From NCBI RefSeq assembly GCF_024363255.1, contig NZ_AP026070.1:372001-436000 (forward strand): DNA of 64,000 nt, written 5' to 3'. Source of the DNA: Shewanella sp. NFH-SH190041. GTDB lineage: Bacteria; Pseudomonadota; Gammaproteobacteria; Enterobacterales; Shewanellaceae. The notes below the pieces were generated by a model. That model was not told the origin of the DNA. It was given only the letters and a program-made list of their open reading frames with translations, and made no database searches. A program made the translations under genes and the position numbers. This document shows, one piece after another, positions 9,539 to 18,607 of this stretch. Numbering within the stretch: position 1 is the stretch's first letter; every line of letters starts with the position of its first letter.

Positions 9539-10534
9539 TCAGTCCTCAAGCCGAAATTTATTGGCGCAACTGCCTTTGTGGGCTTTATCCGCCTGTTGCA
9601 GTAGGGCTGGTAAGGTACCTGTCAGCGAGGCTGGCAACTGTAGTTGAATTTCGGTCAGCATGCCGCGTTTGCACTGTAGTTTGACTTTGCGATGGGCGCC
9701 AGAGCCAAAACTGGCATCAAAAGCGCGGTTCCATTCATCTCGGGTGACTTTTCGTCCCTTATGTTCATGAATAAATTCACTAACAAAAGCCGACTGATTT
9801 ACCTGCTGGGTTAAGGTTATGGCTTGGGCAAAATATTGCGCCGGATTATCACTCATACAAGTACCGTGTTTCCAGTATTCATGCCGTTGTAGACAAGTGC
9901 CGAATTTAGCACTGGGCATCACCTCGTCAAGCTGGCTGCGGACATCGCCACGTAAGTCTAGGGCTGGATAATCACAAAATCCGCCAGTTTTATGCTTCAC
10001 TTGGCCACAATAGCCATATTGGCTGCCACAACTGCGTTGATTCGGCCACAAGCCATGTAGGGTGAAACTGTTGCCCGCTGGCATTTGCGGGTGTTTACGT
10101 AGCGCCTGACATTCGGCTTTGTGGCGACCTCCTAGCTCACAGAAGGCTGATTGCCAACTCAGTGCCAGAATATAGCTGTCCTGTTTACCCTTAGTTGAAC
10201 AACTTGATGCTGACGTTTTGCTGCCTGTGTCAGCCTTATTGTGGCTAAGGCCATTGACGGTGCCGCAGTCAGCAGCGACCCAGCGCAGGGGTGATTGATT
10301 GGCTTGGGTATCAATTCGGAGCCATTGTGGCTGGTTTGGTTTGCCCAACATTTCGCGAATACGATATTGCTGACCGGCTGCAGTTTGTTCATTACCCGGG
10401 TTGGTGCGCTTATTTTTCGATTGATACAAGGGACAGGGCTTGGTGGCAATAAACTGGCCAGAGGCTGGTGCAGCTTGAACCTGTGCCGTCAGACTGATGG
10501 CAGCCAAGAGTATAAAAGTAAGAAATTTAGTCAT
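9539..10534 (-). CDS. Secreted ribonuclease, T2 family
   Basis: The protein carries both catalytic motifs of the RNase T2 family: CAS1 as FTLHGLWP and CAS2 as HEYWKHGTC, each with its active-site histidine. T2 enzymes cut single-stranded RNA through a 2',3'-cyclic phosphate and act in the periplasm (E. coli RNase I, gene rna). The chosen start at 10534 gives a clear signal peptide (MTKFLTFILLAAISLTAQVQA). An upstream in-frame start at 10585 would add 17 residues and bury the signal. Compared with E. coli RNase I (268 residues) this one (331) has about 100 extra residues between the signal and the catalytic domain. Many cysteines suggest disulfides. Confidence 0.9.
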   Translation of the reverse strand: MTKFLTFILLAAISLTAQVQAAPASGQFIATKPCPLYQSKNKRTNPGNEQTAAGQQYRIREMLGKPNQPQWLRIDTQANQSPLRWVAADCGTVNGLSHNKADTGSKTSASSCSTKGKQDSYILALSWQSAFCELGGRHKAECQALRKHPQMPAGNSFTLHGLWPNQRSCGSQYGYCGQVKHKTGGFCDYPALDLRGDVRSQLDEVMPSAKFGTCLQRHEYWKHGTCMSDNPAQYFAQAITLTQQVNQSAFVSEFIHEHKGRKVTRDEWNRAFDASFGSGAHRKVKLQCKRGMLTEIQLQLPASLTGTLPALLQQADKAHKGSCANKFRLED

Positions 10535-10697
10535 GGGAATATGCTGATTGATAAATATCGCGATTTTGGCCGTAAGCTTACTCATAGGTGTTATCTGGCT
10601 GAATGGCTAACACGGCAGTTTGTGATAAAAGTGGTGTTCTATCATTTTTTTCATCCGGCTTTAAAGGACGACGCGGCTGATCGACTCATGAATAGGC

Positions 10698-10730
10698 AAA
10701 AAAAAGCTGAACCCTGGAGTCAAGTTCAGC
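10698..10730 (-). terminator. Minus-strand terminator-like hairpin without an assigned gene
   Basis: On the minus strand GCTGAAC ... GTTCAGC (7 bp, 11-base loop) is followed by eight T residues. It lies about 160 bp upstream of the RNase T2 start on the same strand and so ends some unassigned leftward transcript, or acts in the leader of the RNase gene. Confidence 0.6.
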
Positions 10731-10876
10731 CAATGGTAACAGGGGCAATGCGAAAGAGGCATTGGGCGCTGTCCAAATTAGTATCGAATTTATCTATGTC
10801 ATTTTTATGACAATTATCCTTAATAAGTTCACTTCAACCTTTCGTCTTACTTATGACTATGTTTGTCCATGGAGCA

Positions 10877-10910
10877 AAAAAGAAGCCGTTCCGGGAGGCG
10901 GATACGGCTT
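10877..10910 (-). terminator. Second minus-strand terminator-like hairpin
   Basis: On the minus strand AAGCCGT-ATCCG ... CGGA-ACGGCTT (11 bp with one bulge) is followed by CTTTTTT. No protein gene is seen upstream of it on this strand for over 500 bp, so it may end a small RNA transcribed leftward from around 11000. Confidence 0.6.
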
Positions 10911-11438
10911 AAAAGGACTGCTGAATAAGTCGGGATACAAGTCGAAACAGGGATAAACCGAGAGGGCTGTTCCTTGTTTCCAGGGCTAGATTAGCCCGTA
11001 ATAATTATCTAAAACAAGCGGGTTAAGCTGATTTCGAGTCTATTCCTGCTCACTTAAATATCTATTTAATATTATTATTTTAAATCAATTATTTAATTTG
11101 GTGCTCTGTTGTTTTTTCTGCGTTTTACTATCCTTGTTATAGGCTAATTTCAATAAGATTAAGGATAAAATTGAGTTTCTGGTTTAATGCGAGTGATTTT
11201 TTGCCATCATGGTTTTATAGGCTATTTAGCCGGTGGATATATCAGCTTGAGATGGGCATTTAGAGTACAGCTTTAAGCATCAAGTGCCTGCAGCGTTAGC
11301 TACACCGCAGGCATTTGTTGTTTAATCAACGCTGACACTTAACTTTTCATCTCGTGTCAGCATTATGGGCAAGGATGCACTATCCATTATTAAATGATAT
11401 TTGCTCCAGTGGTTTATAGCGATCACTATGATGCTTTT

Positions 11439-14400
11439 TTACTCCTGTCGCGTTTGGGTTGCATCAGACTGGATTAAGGTTCGCCGGTACAGGAGCAAAT
11501 ACAGTGCCGGCAGCACAAACAGGGATAATAGTGGCGCAGTGATCATGCCGCCAACCATAGGCGCGGCGATTTTTTGCATCACTTCATTACCACTGCCGCT
11601 GCCCCACATAATCGGCAACAGGCCAAAGAAGATGGTGGCTACCGTCATCGCTTTGGGGCGGATACGCATGACAGCACCTTCCATCAGGGCAGCCTTAAGA
11701 TCCGCTTCGGTATTAAAGTTACCGCTGCTGCGACGTTGTTTAATCGCGTTGTTAAGATACACCAGCATTACCACACCAAACTCTGCCGCTACCCCCGCCA
11801 AGGCAATCATCCCTACTGCCACCGCCACTGATAGATTGAAATTCAGCAGGTACAATAGCCATGCCGAGCCAACTAAGGCAAAGGGCAAGCTCAGCATAAT
11901 AATGCTTGCTTGCAGCATGGAGCCAAATGTCAGCATCAACAGGATAAAGATCACAGCCAGCATCATGGGGATCACGGTTTGCAGTTTGGCCTCAACCCGC
12001 TGCATATATTCATACTGACCGGCAAAGCTGTAACTGTAGCGCGGAGGCAAGGTTAGCTCTGCAGCCAATTTTGCTTTCGCTTGGTCGATATACTCGCCGA
12101 CGGACATCTGCTGGATATCAACAAAGACCCAGGAAATCAGTCGACCATTTTCACTTTTCAGCATGGGCGCACCATCACTGATGCTGATCTCCGTCAGGTT
12201 TTCCAGCGGCAGATAGTGCCCCGAGCGAGTGACCACAGGTAACTGGCGCAGTTGCTCAATATTATCCCGTAGCTCCCTTGGGTATCTCAGGTTGATGGGG
12301 TAGCGCTCTGCCCCTTGTACTGACTCTCCTATGGTCATGCCGCCGATGGCGTGGCGCACGACATCCTGGATATCCGACAGTGTCATGCCATAACGGGAGG
12401 CAACTTCCAGCTTAGGATTGATATCAATGTAACGTCCTCCACCGACCCGTTCGGCATAGGCAGAGCGGGTGGCGGGCAGGGTACTGAGTATGGCCTCGAT
12501 TTTTGCCCCGATTTGTTGCAGTTGGTTGACATCTGCGCCGGTGATCTTGATACCCACTGGAGTTTTGATGCCAGTGGACAGCATATCGATACGGGTTTTA
12601 ATCGGCTGCACCCAGGCATTGGTCATGCCGGGGATTTTCACTCTGGCTTGCAGTTGACTGATAATGCCATCTAAGGTCATGCCTTCGCGCCACGCATCTC
12701 TGGGCTTAAGCATAATGGTAGTTTCTAGCATGGTGAGCGGTGCGGGATCGGTTGCGGTTTCCGCCCGGCCGACCTTACCAAATACCCGGGCGACTTCCGG
12801 TACCGTTTTGATTAACCGATCGGTCTGCTGCAGAATTTCAGCCGCTTTACCGGCACTGATCCCCGGCAAAGTGGTGGGCATATAAAGTAGGTCCCCCTCT
12901 TCCAATTCCGGCATAAACTCCCGTCCCATTTGGCTGTAGGGATACCAGGCGCTCAGTAATGCGACCAGTGCTAGCGCCAGGGTGAGTTTGGGATATGACA
13001 GCACTAATTTTAACGCGGGGCGATAAGCAGCGATTAACACCCGACTGATGGGATTACGTTGCTCTGGCGGGATCTTGCCGCGGATCACATAGCCCATCAG
13101 TACTGGCACCAGAGTAATGGAAAGTATTGCGGCAGCGGCCATGGCAAAGGTTTTGGTGTAGGCCAGCGGGGTAAATAGTCGCCCCTCTTGCGCTTCCAGT
13201 GCAAAAACCGGAATAAAACTTAGGGTGATGATCAGCAATGAGAAAAATAGCGCTGGACCAACTTCAGTGGCTGCTGTTGCGACGATTCCCCAGTGCTCTG
13301 TTTTACTGGGTAAGCGACCATGTTGCTGACGGAATTGCTCCAGATGTTTGTGTAGGTTTTCAATCATCACGATGGCACCGTCAACAATGGCGCCAATGGC
13401 AATGGCGATACCGCCCAAACTCATAATATTGGCGTTCACCCCCATATAATTCATCACAATAAAGGCGCAAAGGATCGATAGCGGTAAGGTGATTACCGCC
13501 ACTAAAGTGGAGCGGGCATGTAACAGAAACAGCAAGCAGACCACTGCCACAACCAACATCTCTTCCACCACTTTATGTTGCAGGTTGTCCACTGCACTGT
13601 TGATCAGCTGGGATCTGTCGTAGGTGGGGACTATCTCGACCCCGGGCGGTAGGCCGGATTTCAGCTGGGTCAGTTTGGCTTTGACCGCGTCAATGGTGGC
13701 TAAAGCATTTTCTCCATAGCGCATCACCACAATGCCGCCGACCACTTCCCCTTCGCCATCGAGCTCGGCAATACCCCGGCGGGCGGCCGGGCCAATGCGC
13801 AGAGTGGCGATATCTTTCAGTAGCAAGGGCGTGCCAGCCGGGCTGGTGATCCCCAGTGGGATATCACCAAAATCGGTCAGCGTCTGGCGATATCCCTTGG
13901 CTCGTACCATATATTCAGCTTCAGCCATTTCCACCACTGAGCCACCCGCTTCGCTGTTGGCGCGGGTGACAGCCGCTTTGACCGTGGCAATATCCAGCTT
14001 ATGCAGCGCCAGTTTGTCCGGATCAAGGACGATTTGATAGGTTTGCTCCATCCCGCCAACAGTCGCCACTTCGGCCACCCCAGCGACACTTTGCAATTCC
14101 AGTTTCAGATACCAGTCCTGTAGGCTTTTTAGCTGGGCTAAATCTAAGTTTCCGCTGTTATCCACTAGGGCGTATTCATAAATCCAGCCGACCCCGGAAG
14201 CATCTGGCCCCAATGCGGGTTGTACCCCGGCAGGAAGGCGGGCGGAGACCTGGCTTAAATATTCCAATACCCGGGAACGGGCCCAGTAAATGTCCGTGCC
14301 ATCTTCAAAAATGACATAGACATAGGAGTCACCAAAAAAAGAGTAGCCGCGAACGGTTTTGGCACCAGGTACGGCCAGCATGGCGGTGGACAGGGGATAA

Positions 14401-14597
14401 GTGACCTGTTCCTCCACCAATCTGGGGGCCTGCCCTGGATAGGGGGCTTTGATAATCACTTGGACATCGGACAGATCCGGCAGGGCATCAAGCGGCGTTT
14501 TACGCAGCTCCAGTATGCCCCATGCCGCCAGCATTGCCGCCAGCAGTAACACCATCACCCGCTGATGCAGGGCTGCATGGATAATTTTATTTAGCAT
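11439..14597 (-). CDS. cusA: Copper/silver RND efflux pump CusA
   Basis: The 1052-residue protein is a heavy-metal-efflux RND permease (HME-RND). The three methionines that relay Cu(I)/Ag(I) in E. coli CusA (M573, M623, M672) are all preserved in context: LLYMPTTLPG, PLTMLETTIMLKP and RIDMLSTGIKTP. This favours monovalent copper and silver over divalent cations. It should form the inner-membrane trimer of a tripartite exporter driven by proton import, with 12 membrane helices in two halves. It starts 10 bp after cusB ends on the same strand and is the last gene of the operon. No CusC-type outer-membrane channel gene is adjacent. Confidence 0.94.
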   Translation of the reverse strand: MLNKIIHAALHQRVMVLLLAAMLAAWGILELRKTPLDALPDLSDVQVIIKAPYPGQAPRLVEEQVTYPLSTAMLAVPGAKTVRGYSFFGDSYVYVIFEDGTDIYWARSRVLEYLSQVSARLPAGVQPALGPDASGVGWIYEYALVDNSGNLDLAQLKSLQDWYLKLELQSVAGVAEVATVGGMEQTYQIVLDPDKLALHKLDIATVKAAVTRANSEAGGSVVEMAEAEYMVRAKGYRQTLTDFGDIPLGITSPAGTPLLLKDIATLRIGPAARRGIAELDGEGEVVGGIVVMRYGENALATIDAVKAKLTQLKSGLPPGVEIVPTYDRSQLINSAVDNLQHKVVEEMLVVAVVCLLFLLHARSTLVAVITLPLSILCAFIVMNYMGVNANIMSLGGIAIAIGAIVDGAIVMIENLHKHLEQFRQQHGRLPSKTEHWGIVATAATEVGPALFFSLLIITLSFIPVFALEAQEGRLFTPLAYTKTFAMAAAAILSITLVPVLMGYVIRGKIPPEQRNPISRVLIAAYRPALKLVLSYPKLTLALALVALLSAWYPYSQMGREFMPELEEGDLLYMPTTLPGISAGKAAEILQQTDRLIKTVPEVARVFGKVGRAETATDPAPLTMLETTIMLKPRDAWREGMTLDGIISQLQARVKIPGMTNAWVQPIKTRIDMLSTGIKTPVGIKITGADVNQLQQIGAKIEAILSTLPATRSAYAERVGGGRYIDINPKLEVASRYGMTLSDIQDVVRHAIGGMTIGESVQGAERYPINLRYPRELRDNIEQLRQLPVVTRSGHYLPLENLTEISISDGAPMLKSENGRLISWVFVDIQQMSVGEYIDQAKAKLAAELTLPPRYSYSFAGQYEYMQRVEAKLQTVIPMMLAVIFILLMLTFGSMLQASIIMLSLPFALVGSAWLLYLLNFNLSVAVAVGMIALAGVAAEFGVVMLVYLNNAIKQRRSSGNFNTEADLKAALMEGAVMRIRPKAMTVATIFFGLLPIMWGSGSGNEVMQKIAAPMVGGMITAPLLSLFVLPALYLLLYRRTLIQSDATQTRQE

Positions 14598-14607
14598 GAG
14601 CCTTTCC

Positions 14608-16242
14608 TCAATGGTTATGTGGACTGCTTAAGCGCAGTAGACTGCCTTTGAGGCTGGCCTCGGAGTCCAGTAAAAACTGGCCGGAGATCACGACTTGCTC
14701 TCCTAATTCCAGGCCGCTGATGATTTCGGCTTTGCCCTGGCTTTGCATGCCGACTTTGACTTGGCGAACGCTAAAACGATTATCCGCTTGTTTGATGATG
14801 ACTCGATTGGCTTGGCCGGTTTGGATCAATGCCTCGCGGGGTATGGTCAGCGCCTGACGTTTCGCGCCACCAAACAGTGCTACTCTCGCCAGAGTATTAG
14901 GGCGCAATGCCGCTTTGGGGTTATCCAGCACAATCCGTACCCGCAGGCTGCGGGTCACTGGGTCTAGTTCTGGATAGATATAATCCACCCGTCCTTTGAT
15001 ATCGCGGATATTCAATGCGGGAAGGGAGATTTCTGCTTCTTGTCCTACGGCTAACCAGCTTTGTTGGTTTTCAAACACATCGGCAATTACCCAAACCCGG
15101 GATAAATCCACCAGAGACATCATTTCTGTTTGTGGTTGGATATACATGCCTTCGCGGACATTAAGGGCTTTGACGACACCGTCTTGCTTGGCATAAAAAG
15201 GCACGCGATAACGGGTTTTACCACTGTCTGCCAGGTGTTGTATCTGTTGCTGGGTTAGCCCCAGTAATTCCAGCCGCAGACCCGCTTTCCGCACTAACTC
15301 CTGATAGCTTTGGCTGCTGTCGCTGGTCGCGGATGATTGGCGGCTTTGTTTTAGGGTTGCCAGTGCCAGCAGATAATCATCTTGAGCATTAATAAGCTCT
15401 GGCGAGTAGATCTCATATAAGAGTTGGCCTTTGGTGATTTTCTCTCCGGCAGATTGCACTTTGAGGGTTTCTATCCAGCCATTGACTCTGGCATGGATAT
15501 GGCTGATTTGACCCTGGTCGTATTCCACTTCTCCGACGGTGCGTACGTATTTCCACAGGGTGCCGCGTTTTACGGGGGCTGTGCGCAGGGCGAGTGCCTG
15601 CTGCATGTCACCAGAGACATTAATGCTGATTTCTTCACTGCTTTGGGCTTCTAGCTCAACCCGTTCCAAGTTCATGCCACAGATAGGACAGGTACCCGCT
15701 TCATCACTGACAATTTGCGGGTGCATAGGGCAGACATACTGATGGGTTGCGTGTGCCGCAGCCGGTGCTGAGATAAGCGGTTTGGGTTGGCTGAGTTGTA
15801 CTGTAGCTAGGTTGTGAGTATGGCCTTTATTGCTAGTTAGCTGCTGAGTTTCTGCGTCTGCGTTTGCGTGGTCGTGATTGTGCTCGGCTGGTTGTTGCGG
15901 CGTGAGAAACATATTGCAGATCGGGCAGCGGCCGGGCTGGTGGCTGGTTTGCTTTGGATGCATGGGGCAGGCATACAGGGTTGAGGCTGGGCTGCTCTTG
16001 GTTGAGGGGACTGTCGTTTGAGCCGGTGGCGCATCAGCTGGCGGCGCTTGCTCATGGTTTGGGGCACTGGATATTGATGTTTGTGCTGCGTAGGTGGGGT
16101 AACTCCCCAACCCTATGGTGAGTAAGAGTATGGCAGTGGATAACAAGGTTTTGCCCCGCTGTGGTAAAAGGTGCAACTGCGCTGGATATGCAGCCTGATA
16201 TGACCGGACGATAACAGGAGTCCGGTAGCAAGATTTGTTCAT
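14608..16242 (-). CDS. cusB: Efflux adaptor CusB with two N-terminal heavy-metal-binding domains
   Basis: The 544-residue periplasmic adaptor links CusA to an outer-membrane channel and passes metal to the pump. After an N-terminal hydrophobic segment (about residues 32-47) come two Cys-rich heavy-metal-binding modules: YACPMHP...CPICNM near 90-111 and YVCPMHP...CPICGM near 169-190. A His-rich linker (HNHDHAN) lies between them. The rest has the hairpin and lipoyl/barrel parts of membrane fusion proteins. E. coli CusB (407 residues) lacks such modules, which occur in many CusB/CzcB relatives. The start has GAGG about 7 bp upstream. Second from last gene of the operon. Confidence 0.92.
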   Translation of the reverse strand: MNKSCYRTPVIVRSYQAAYPAQLHLLPQRGKTLLSTAILLLTIGLGSYPTYAAQTSISSAPNHEQAPPADAPPAQTTVPSTKSSPASTLYACPMHPKQTSHQPGRCPICNMFLTPQQPAEHNHDHANADAETQQLTSNKGHTHNLATVQLSQPKPLISAPAAAHATHQYVCPMHPQIVSDEAGTCPICGMNLERVELEAQSSEEISINVSGDMQQALALRTAPVKRGTLWKYVRTVGEVEYDQGQISHIHARVNGWIETLKVQSAGEKITKGQLLYEIYSPELINAQDDYLLALATLKQSRQSSATSDSSQSYQELVRKAGLRLELLGLTQQQIQHLADSGKTRYRVPFYAKQDGVVKALNVREGMYIQPQTEMMSLVDLSRVWVIADVFENQQSWLAVGQEAEISLPALNIRDIKGRVDYIYPELDPVTRSLRVRIVLDNPKAALRPNTLARVALFGGAKRQALTIPREALIQTGQANRVIIKQADNRFSVRQVKVGMQSQGKAEIISGLELGEQVVISGQFLLDSEASLKGSLLRLSSPHNH

Positions 16243-16304
16243 GAGTGACCTCAGTTTTTATCTTCGCTGGGCCAGCACAACAATGTTATGCCGGCCCGGA
16301 GCTG

Positions 16305-16793
16305 TTAGTGTCGGGAAGAATGATGATGCATATGATTATGATGGTCCTGACAGCGGCTTTCTAACGCCATACCGCATTTAGGGCAGTTATCACCTTCTGC
16401 GCCGGTCATATCGGCATGCCTTGGGCAGTGGGGTTGGGCGCTTGCGATAAGATCCATACCGCATTTGGGGCAGGTGTCATCCTGGTTACCGACGACTTCT
16501 GGATGCATTGGGCAGTGATATGTTTGATGGCTGCCGGTCAAATCCATGCCGCATTTGGGGCAAGTATCGCCTCGTTCCCCGACAATTTCTGGATGCATTG
16601 GGCAGTGATATGTTTGATGGCTGCCGGTCAAATCCATGCCGCATTTGGGGCAAGTATCGCCTTGTTCCCCGACAATTTCTGGATGCATAGGGCAGCTATA
16701 ATCTGCGGTATTTTGATGATGTATCTGGGCTTGGGCCGGGGTAGTTCCCAGCAGCATCATGGTGGCGAATACAAGACTGAATAAAATTTTCAT
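16305..16793 (-). CDS. Secreted protein with four tandem heavy-metal-binding domains
   Basis: The start at 16793 has GGAGTG upstream and gives a signal peptide (MKILFSLVFATMMLLGTTPAQA). The mature part is four copies of a ~30-residue unit, three of the form CPMHPE-x-VG...DTCPKCGMDL and a fourth, changed copy (CPRHADMTGAEGDNCPKCGM), and ends in a His-rich tail. These are the same Cys/Met/His modules as in the neighbouring CusB, here as a stand-alone protein of 162 residues. A role as periplasmic metal scavenger or chaperone, perhaps in place of CusF, is inference from composition and position. Repeats 1 and 2 are nearly identical in DNA. It lies 62 bp upstream of cusB on the same strand. Confidence 0.85.
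   Translation of the reverse strand: MKILFSLVFATMMLLGTTPAQAQIHHQNTADYSCPMHPEIVGEQGDTCPKCGMDLTGSHQTYHCPMHPEIVGERGDTCPKCGMDLTGSHQTYHCPMHPEVVGNQDDTCPKCGMDLIASAQPHCPRHADMTGAEGDNCPKCGMALESRCQDHHNHMHHHSSRH
16501..16680. repeat. Two near-identical 90-bp tandem copies inside the metal-binding gene
   Basis: Positions 16501-16590 and 16591-16680 differ visibly at a single base (C versus T at 16572/16662). The next unit at 16411-16500 is clearly diverged. Each unit encodes exactly one 30-residue metal-binding module, so the reading frame is kept. The near identity points to recent duplication or ongoing copy-number change. Confidence 0.9.
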
Positions 16794-16949
16794 TGGTGTC
16801 ACTCCATCTGATTGATGGCCGCTACCGTATGGCTGCAATTATGCTGTAGCAAATGGCAGACCCAGTAGTCGGCTGCATACTTATTTACCTGAGATAATGG
16901 CTCAGTGAGGCTGAGCAAATAGGGTTGCAAGCGCTGCAACCTAGAAGGA

Positions 16950-17357
16950 TCAGGCTATTGGCGGGCGAAGCGCCTGAGATAAGGACACAGAGTGGAAGTG
17001 AGGCAACTTGGTGGACACAGCGGCTTCAGAAGGAAAACGTTCCGGCCAGTAGTTGTCACTGAGCAGAGTGCCTGTTACCGAGATAGTCATACAGTGGCCG
17101 CAGTCTTCACTACAACCATTATTGCCATCACAGCAGTGGGGAGCTGATGCCGGTGTTTGGCAACAGTCCATTTCTGCTATCGGGGATGACAAATGATCAG
17201 TATCGCAAGGGTGGGATGATGACAGAGATGCTGTGATATGTGAGAGGGGGGCTGAATCTGGCTGAGCAATCACCTGTCCACTCAATACCATGCCCTGCAA
17301 TAAAATTGCCAGCACAGTAAATAGCGATAACAGTCGATGTTGCAGCGAAATTGGCAT
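16950..17357 (-). CDS. Small Cys-rich secreted protein of the copper operon
   Basis: The 135-residue protein begins with a signal-peptide-like segment (LLSLFTVLAILLQGMVLSGQV) and then carries eight cysteines in a short stretch, including MDCCQTP, PHCCDG and CSEDCGHC. It ends in SLSQALRPPIA. Proteins of this build stand at the head of many proteobacterial copper operons. I know them only as DUF2946/CopL-like; the family assignment is from memory and not firm. It probably binds metal in the periplasm. It is the first gene of the leftward set that continues with the four-repeat protein, cusB and cusA. A 156-bp gap with two short hairpins (GGTTGCA/TGCAACC near 16931) separates it from the next gene. 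Confidence 0.72.
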   Translation of the reverse strand: MPISLQHRLLSLFTVLAILLQGMVLSGQVIAQPDSAPLSHITASLSSSHPCDTDHLSSPIAEMDCCQTPASAPHCCDGNNGCSEDCGHCMTISVTGTLLSDNYWPERFPSEAAVSTKLPHFHSVSLSQALRPPIA

Positions 17358-17967
17358 ATCTACCCCGTCATGAAAACGATTTTAGTGTATCACAGCATTT
17401 CCCGTTAAGTGGATATCTCTTTACAGAAAAAAACGATTGAATCTAATTTGGGATAATAACTTTTTGATGTGTTCTTGTGGGTATAAAAATATCGCGATGA
17501 CAAAAAAATGATTATTTTTATGCTTTGATAGTGATGTTGAAAATATTGGGTATAAATAACTGCCCAAAACATAACGGAATATTCTATCAAAAGTCAGAGT
17601 AATTAAGCTTTGATTAATATTATCGGATGTTTAGTCAGTCAGCACTTCGTTTGTATGATGCTAATTTAGTGATATTGATGGAAATGTGGAAAGAATCACG
17701 GTTAACCCTATCTTAATTATGATTTACTAATCAACAGGAAAACTCAGGTTTATTCGCTATTTCACGATAATTAAAGTTGAGGTGAATTATGATTTCTGTC
17801 ACAAATTTAAAGTGTAAAAATAATAATTCGATCTGTGTCTCATTTTTATATTAAAGCAGCGGATTTCGCAGTGATATCGGTTCGGTATCAAATTTATTAA
17901 AAGTCAAAAAACATAAAATACGAAAATATAATTCCAGATTCCAAAATTTATAAAATCGGAGAGAGTG
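17358..17967. promoter_or_regulatory. Control region between the copper operon and cymA, with two CRP-like sites
   Basis: This 610-bp AT-rich stretch has no supported gene. Two CRP-like sites point towards cymA: TGTGG-AAAGAA-TCACG at 17685-17700 and TATGA-TTTCTG-TCACA at 17788-17803. The second has nine of ten consensus half-site bases and lies about 165 bp before the cymA start. CRP is known to control anaerobic respiration genes including cymA in Shewanella oneidensis. No CueR or CopR site was recognised for the copper operon. Confidence 0.5.
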
Positions 17968-18531
17968 ATGAACTGGCGTGCTTTATTTAAACCCAGCGCA
18001 AAATACTCAGTACTAGCACTGTTAGTGGTTGGTATTGTGATTGGGGCGATCGGCTTTTTTGCCACCCAACAGACGCTGCATGCAACCAGTACTAATGCCT
18101 TTTGTATGACCTGCCACGCAGGGCATTCACTGGAGCAGGAAGTGCTGCAATCCCCACATGGTGCTAACAGCGCTGGTATCGTAGTGCAATGTCAGCAGTG
18201 TCATATTCCTCAGGAGCCTTTTGCTTACCTGATGAAGAAGATCGTGGTATCCAAAGACATTATCGGCTTTATGACCATTGATGGTTTTGAAACCCAAGAT
18301 TGGTTGGAGACCAACCGTAAGCAGCAGGCTGAGTTGGCTCGTGACTTCCTGCGTTCTATCGATTCTTCAACCTGTCAAAATTGCCATAACCGCATTTATG
18401 AGACTCCATCTCCAGAGATGAAGAAAATGGCGGTCAGAATGCACGCGATGAACTTTAAAAAGCCAGCCGATAAGAGAAAGACCTGTGTTGACTGTCACCG
18501 CGGTGTAGCGCATCCATATCCTAAAAACTAA
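17968..18531 (+). CDS. cymA: Tetraheme c-type cytochrome CymA, menaquinol dehydrogenase
   Basis: The 187-residue protein begins MNWRALFKPSAKYS like CymA of S. oneidensis and has the NapC/NirT build: an N-terminal membrane anchor (about residues 14-33) and a periplasmic domain with four CXXCH haem sites at C46-H50, C75-H79, C136-H140 and C173-H177. It takes electrons from menaquinol and passes them to periplasmic fumarate, nitrate, nitrite and DMSO reductases and to the Mtr metal-reduction pathway. The ATG at 17968 is preferred to a GTG one codon earlier because GGAGAG is well placed. It is a single-gene unit with its own terminator. Confidence 0.97.
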   Translation: MNWRALFKPSAKYSVLALLVVGIVIGAIGFFATQQTLHATSTNAFCMTCHAGHSLEQEVLQSPHGANSAGIVVQCQQCHIPQEPFAYLMKKIVVSKDIIGFMTIDGFETQDWLETNRKQQAELARDFLRSIDSSTCQNCHNRIYETPSPEMKKMAVRMHAMNFKKPADKRKTCVDCHRGVAHPYPKN

Positions 18532-18566
18532 TTATTCTGGATGACGCAACCTTAATTGGAACGCAT

Positions 18567-18600
18567 AAAACCCCCGCCTAAGTGCGGGGGTTTTCTTTTT
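18567..18600 (+). terminator. Rho-independent terminator after cymA
   Basis: An 11-bp perfect stem (AAAACCCCCGC / GCGGGGGTTTT) with a six-base loop is followed by CTTTTTT. The A run on the other side may also end the convergent DUF1145 transcript. Confidence 0.92.
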
Positions 18601-18607
18601 TGGCATG

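Larger units (their letters stand above)
10535..11438. other. 900-bp region without protein genes, rich in hairpins
   Basis: No coding region can be supported between the RNase T2 start and the cusA stop. Besides the two minus-strand terminators, there is a stem AAGTGCCTGC / GCAGGCATTT (11282-11316) and a perfect 8-bp stem GCTGACAC / GTGTCAGC (11331-11361). The last could help end the cusBA transcript. Neither has a good T run. The middle (11040-11220) is AT-rich with no recognised feature. Confidence 0.5.

Noticed and set aside
10295..10810. A 171-codon plus-strand frame opposite the RNase T2 gene
   Set aside because: Its first half is antisense to a clear RNase T2 gene and the second half runs through a minus-strand terminator; composition is not protein-like.
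12383..12674. Several frames of 60-107 codons on the plus strand within cusA
   Set aside because: They are shadows of the cusA reading frame, which has complete RND motifs including the three metal-relay methionines.
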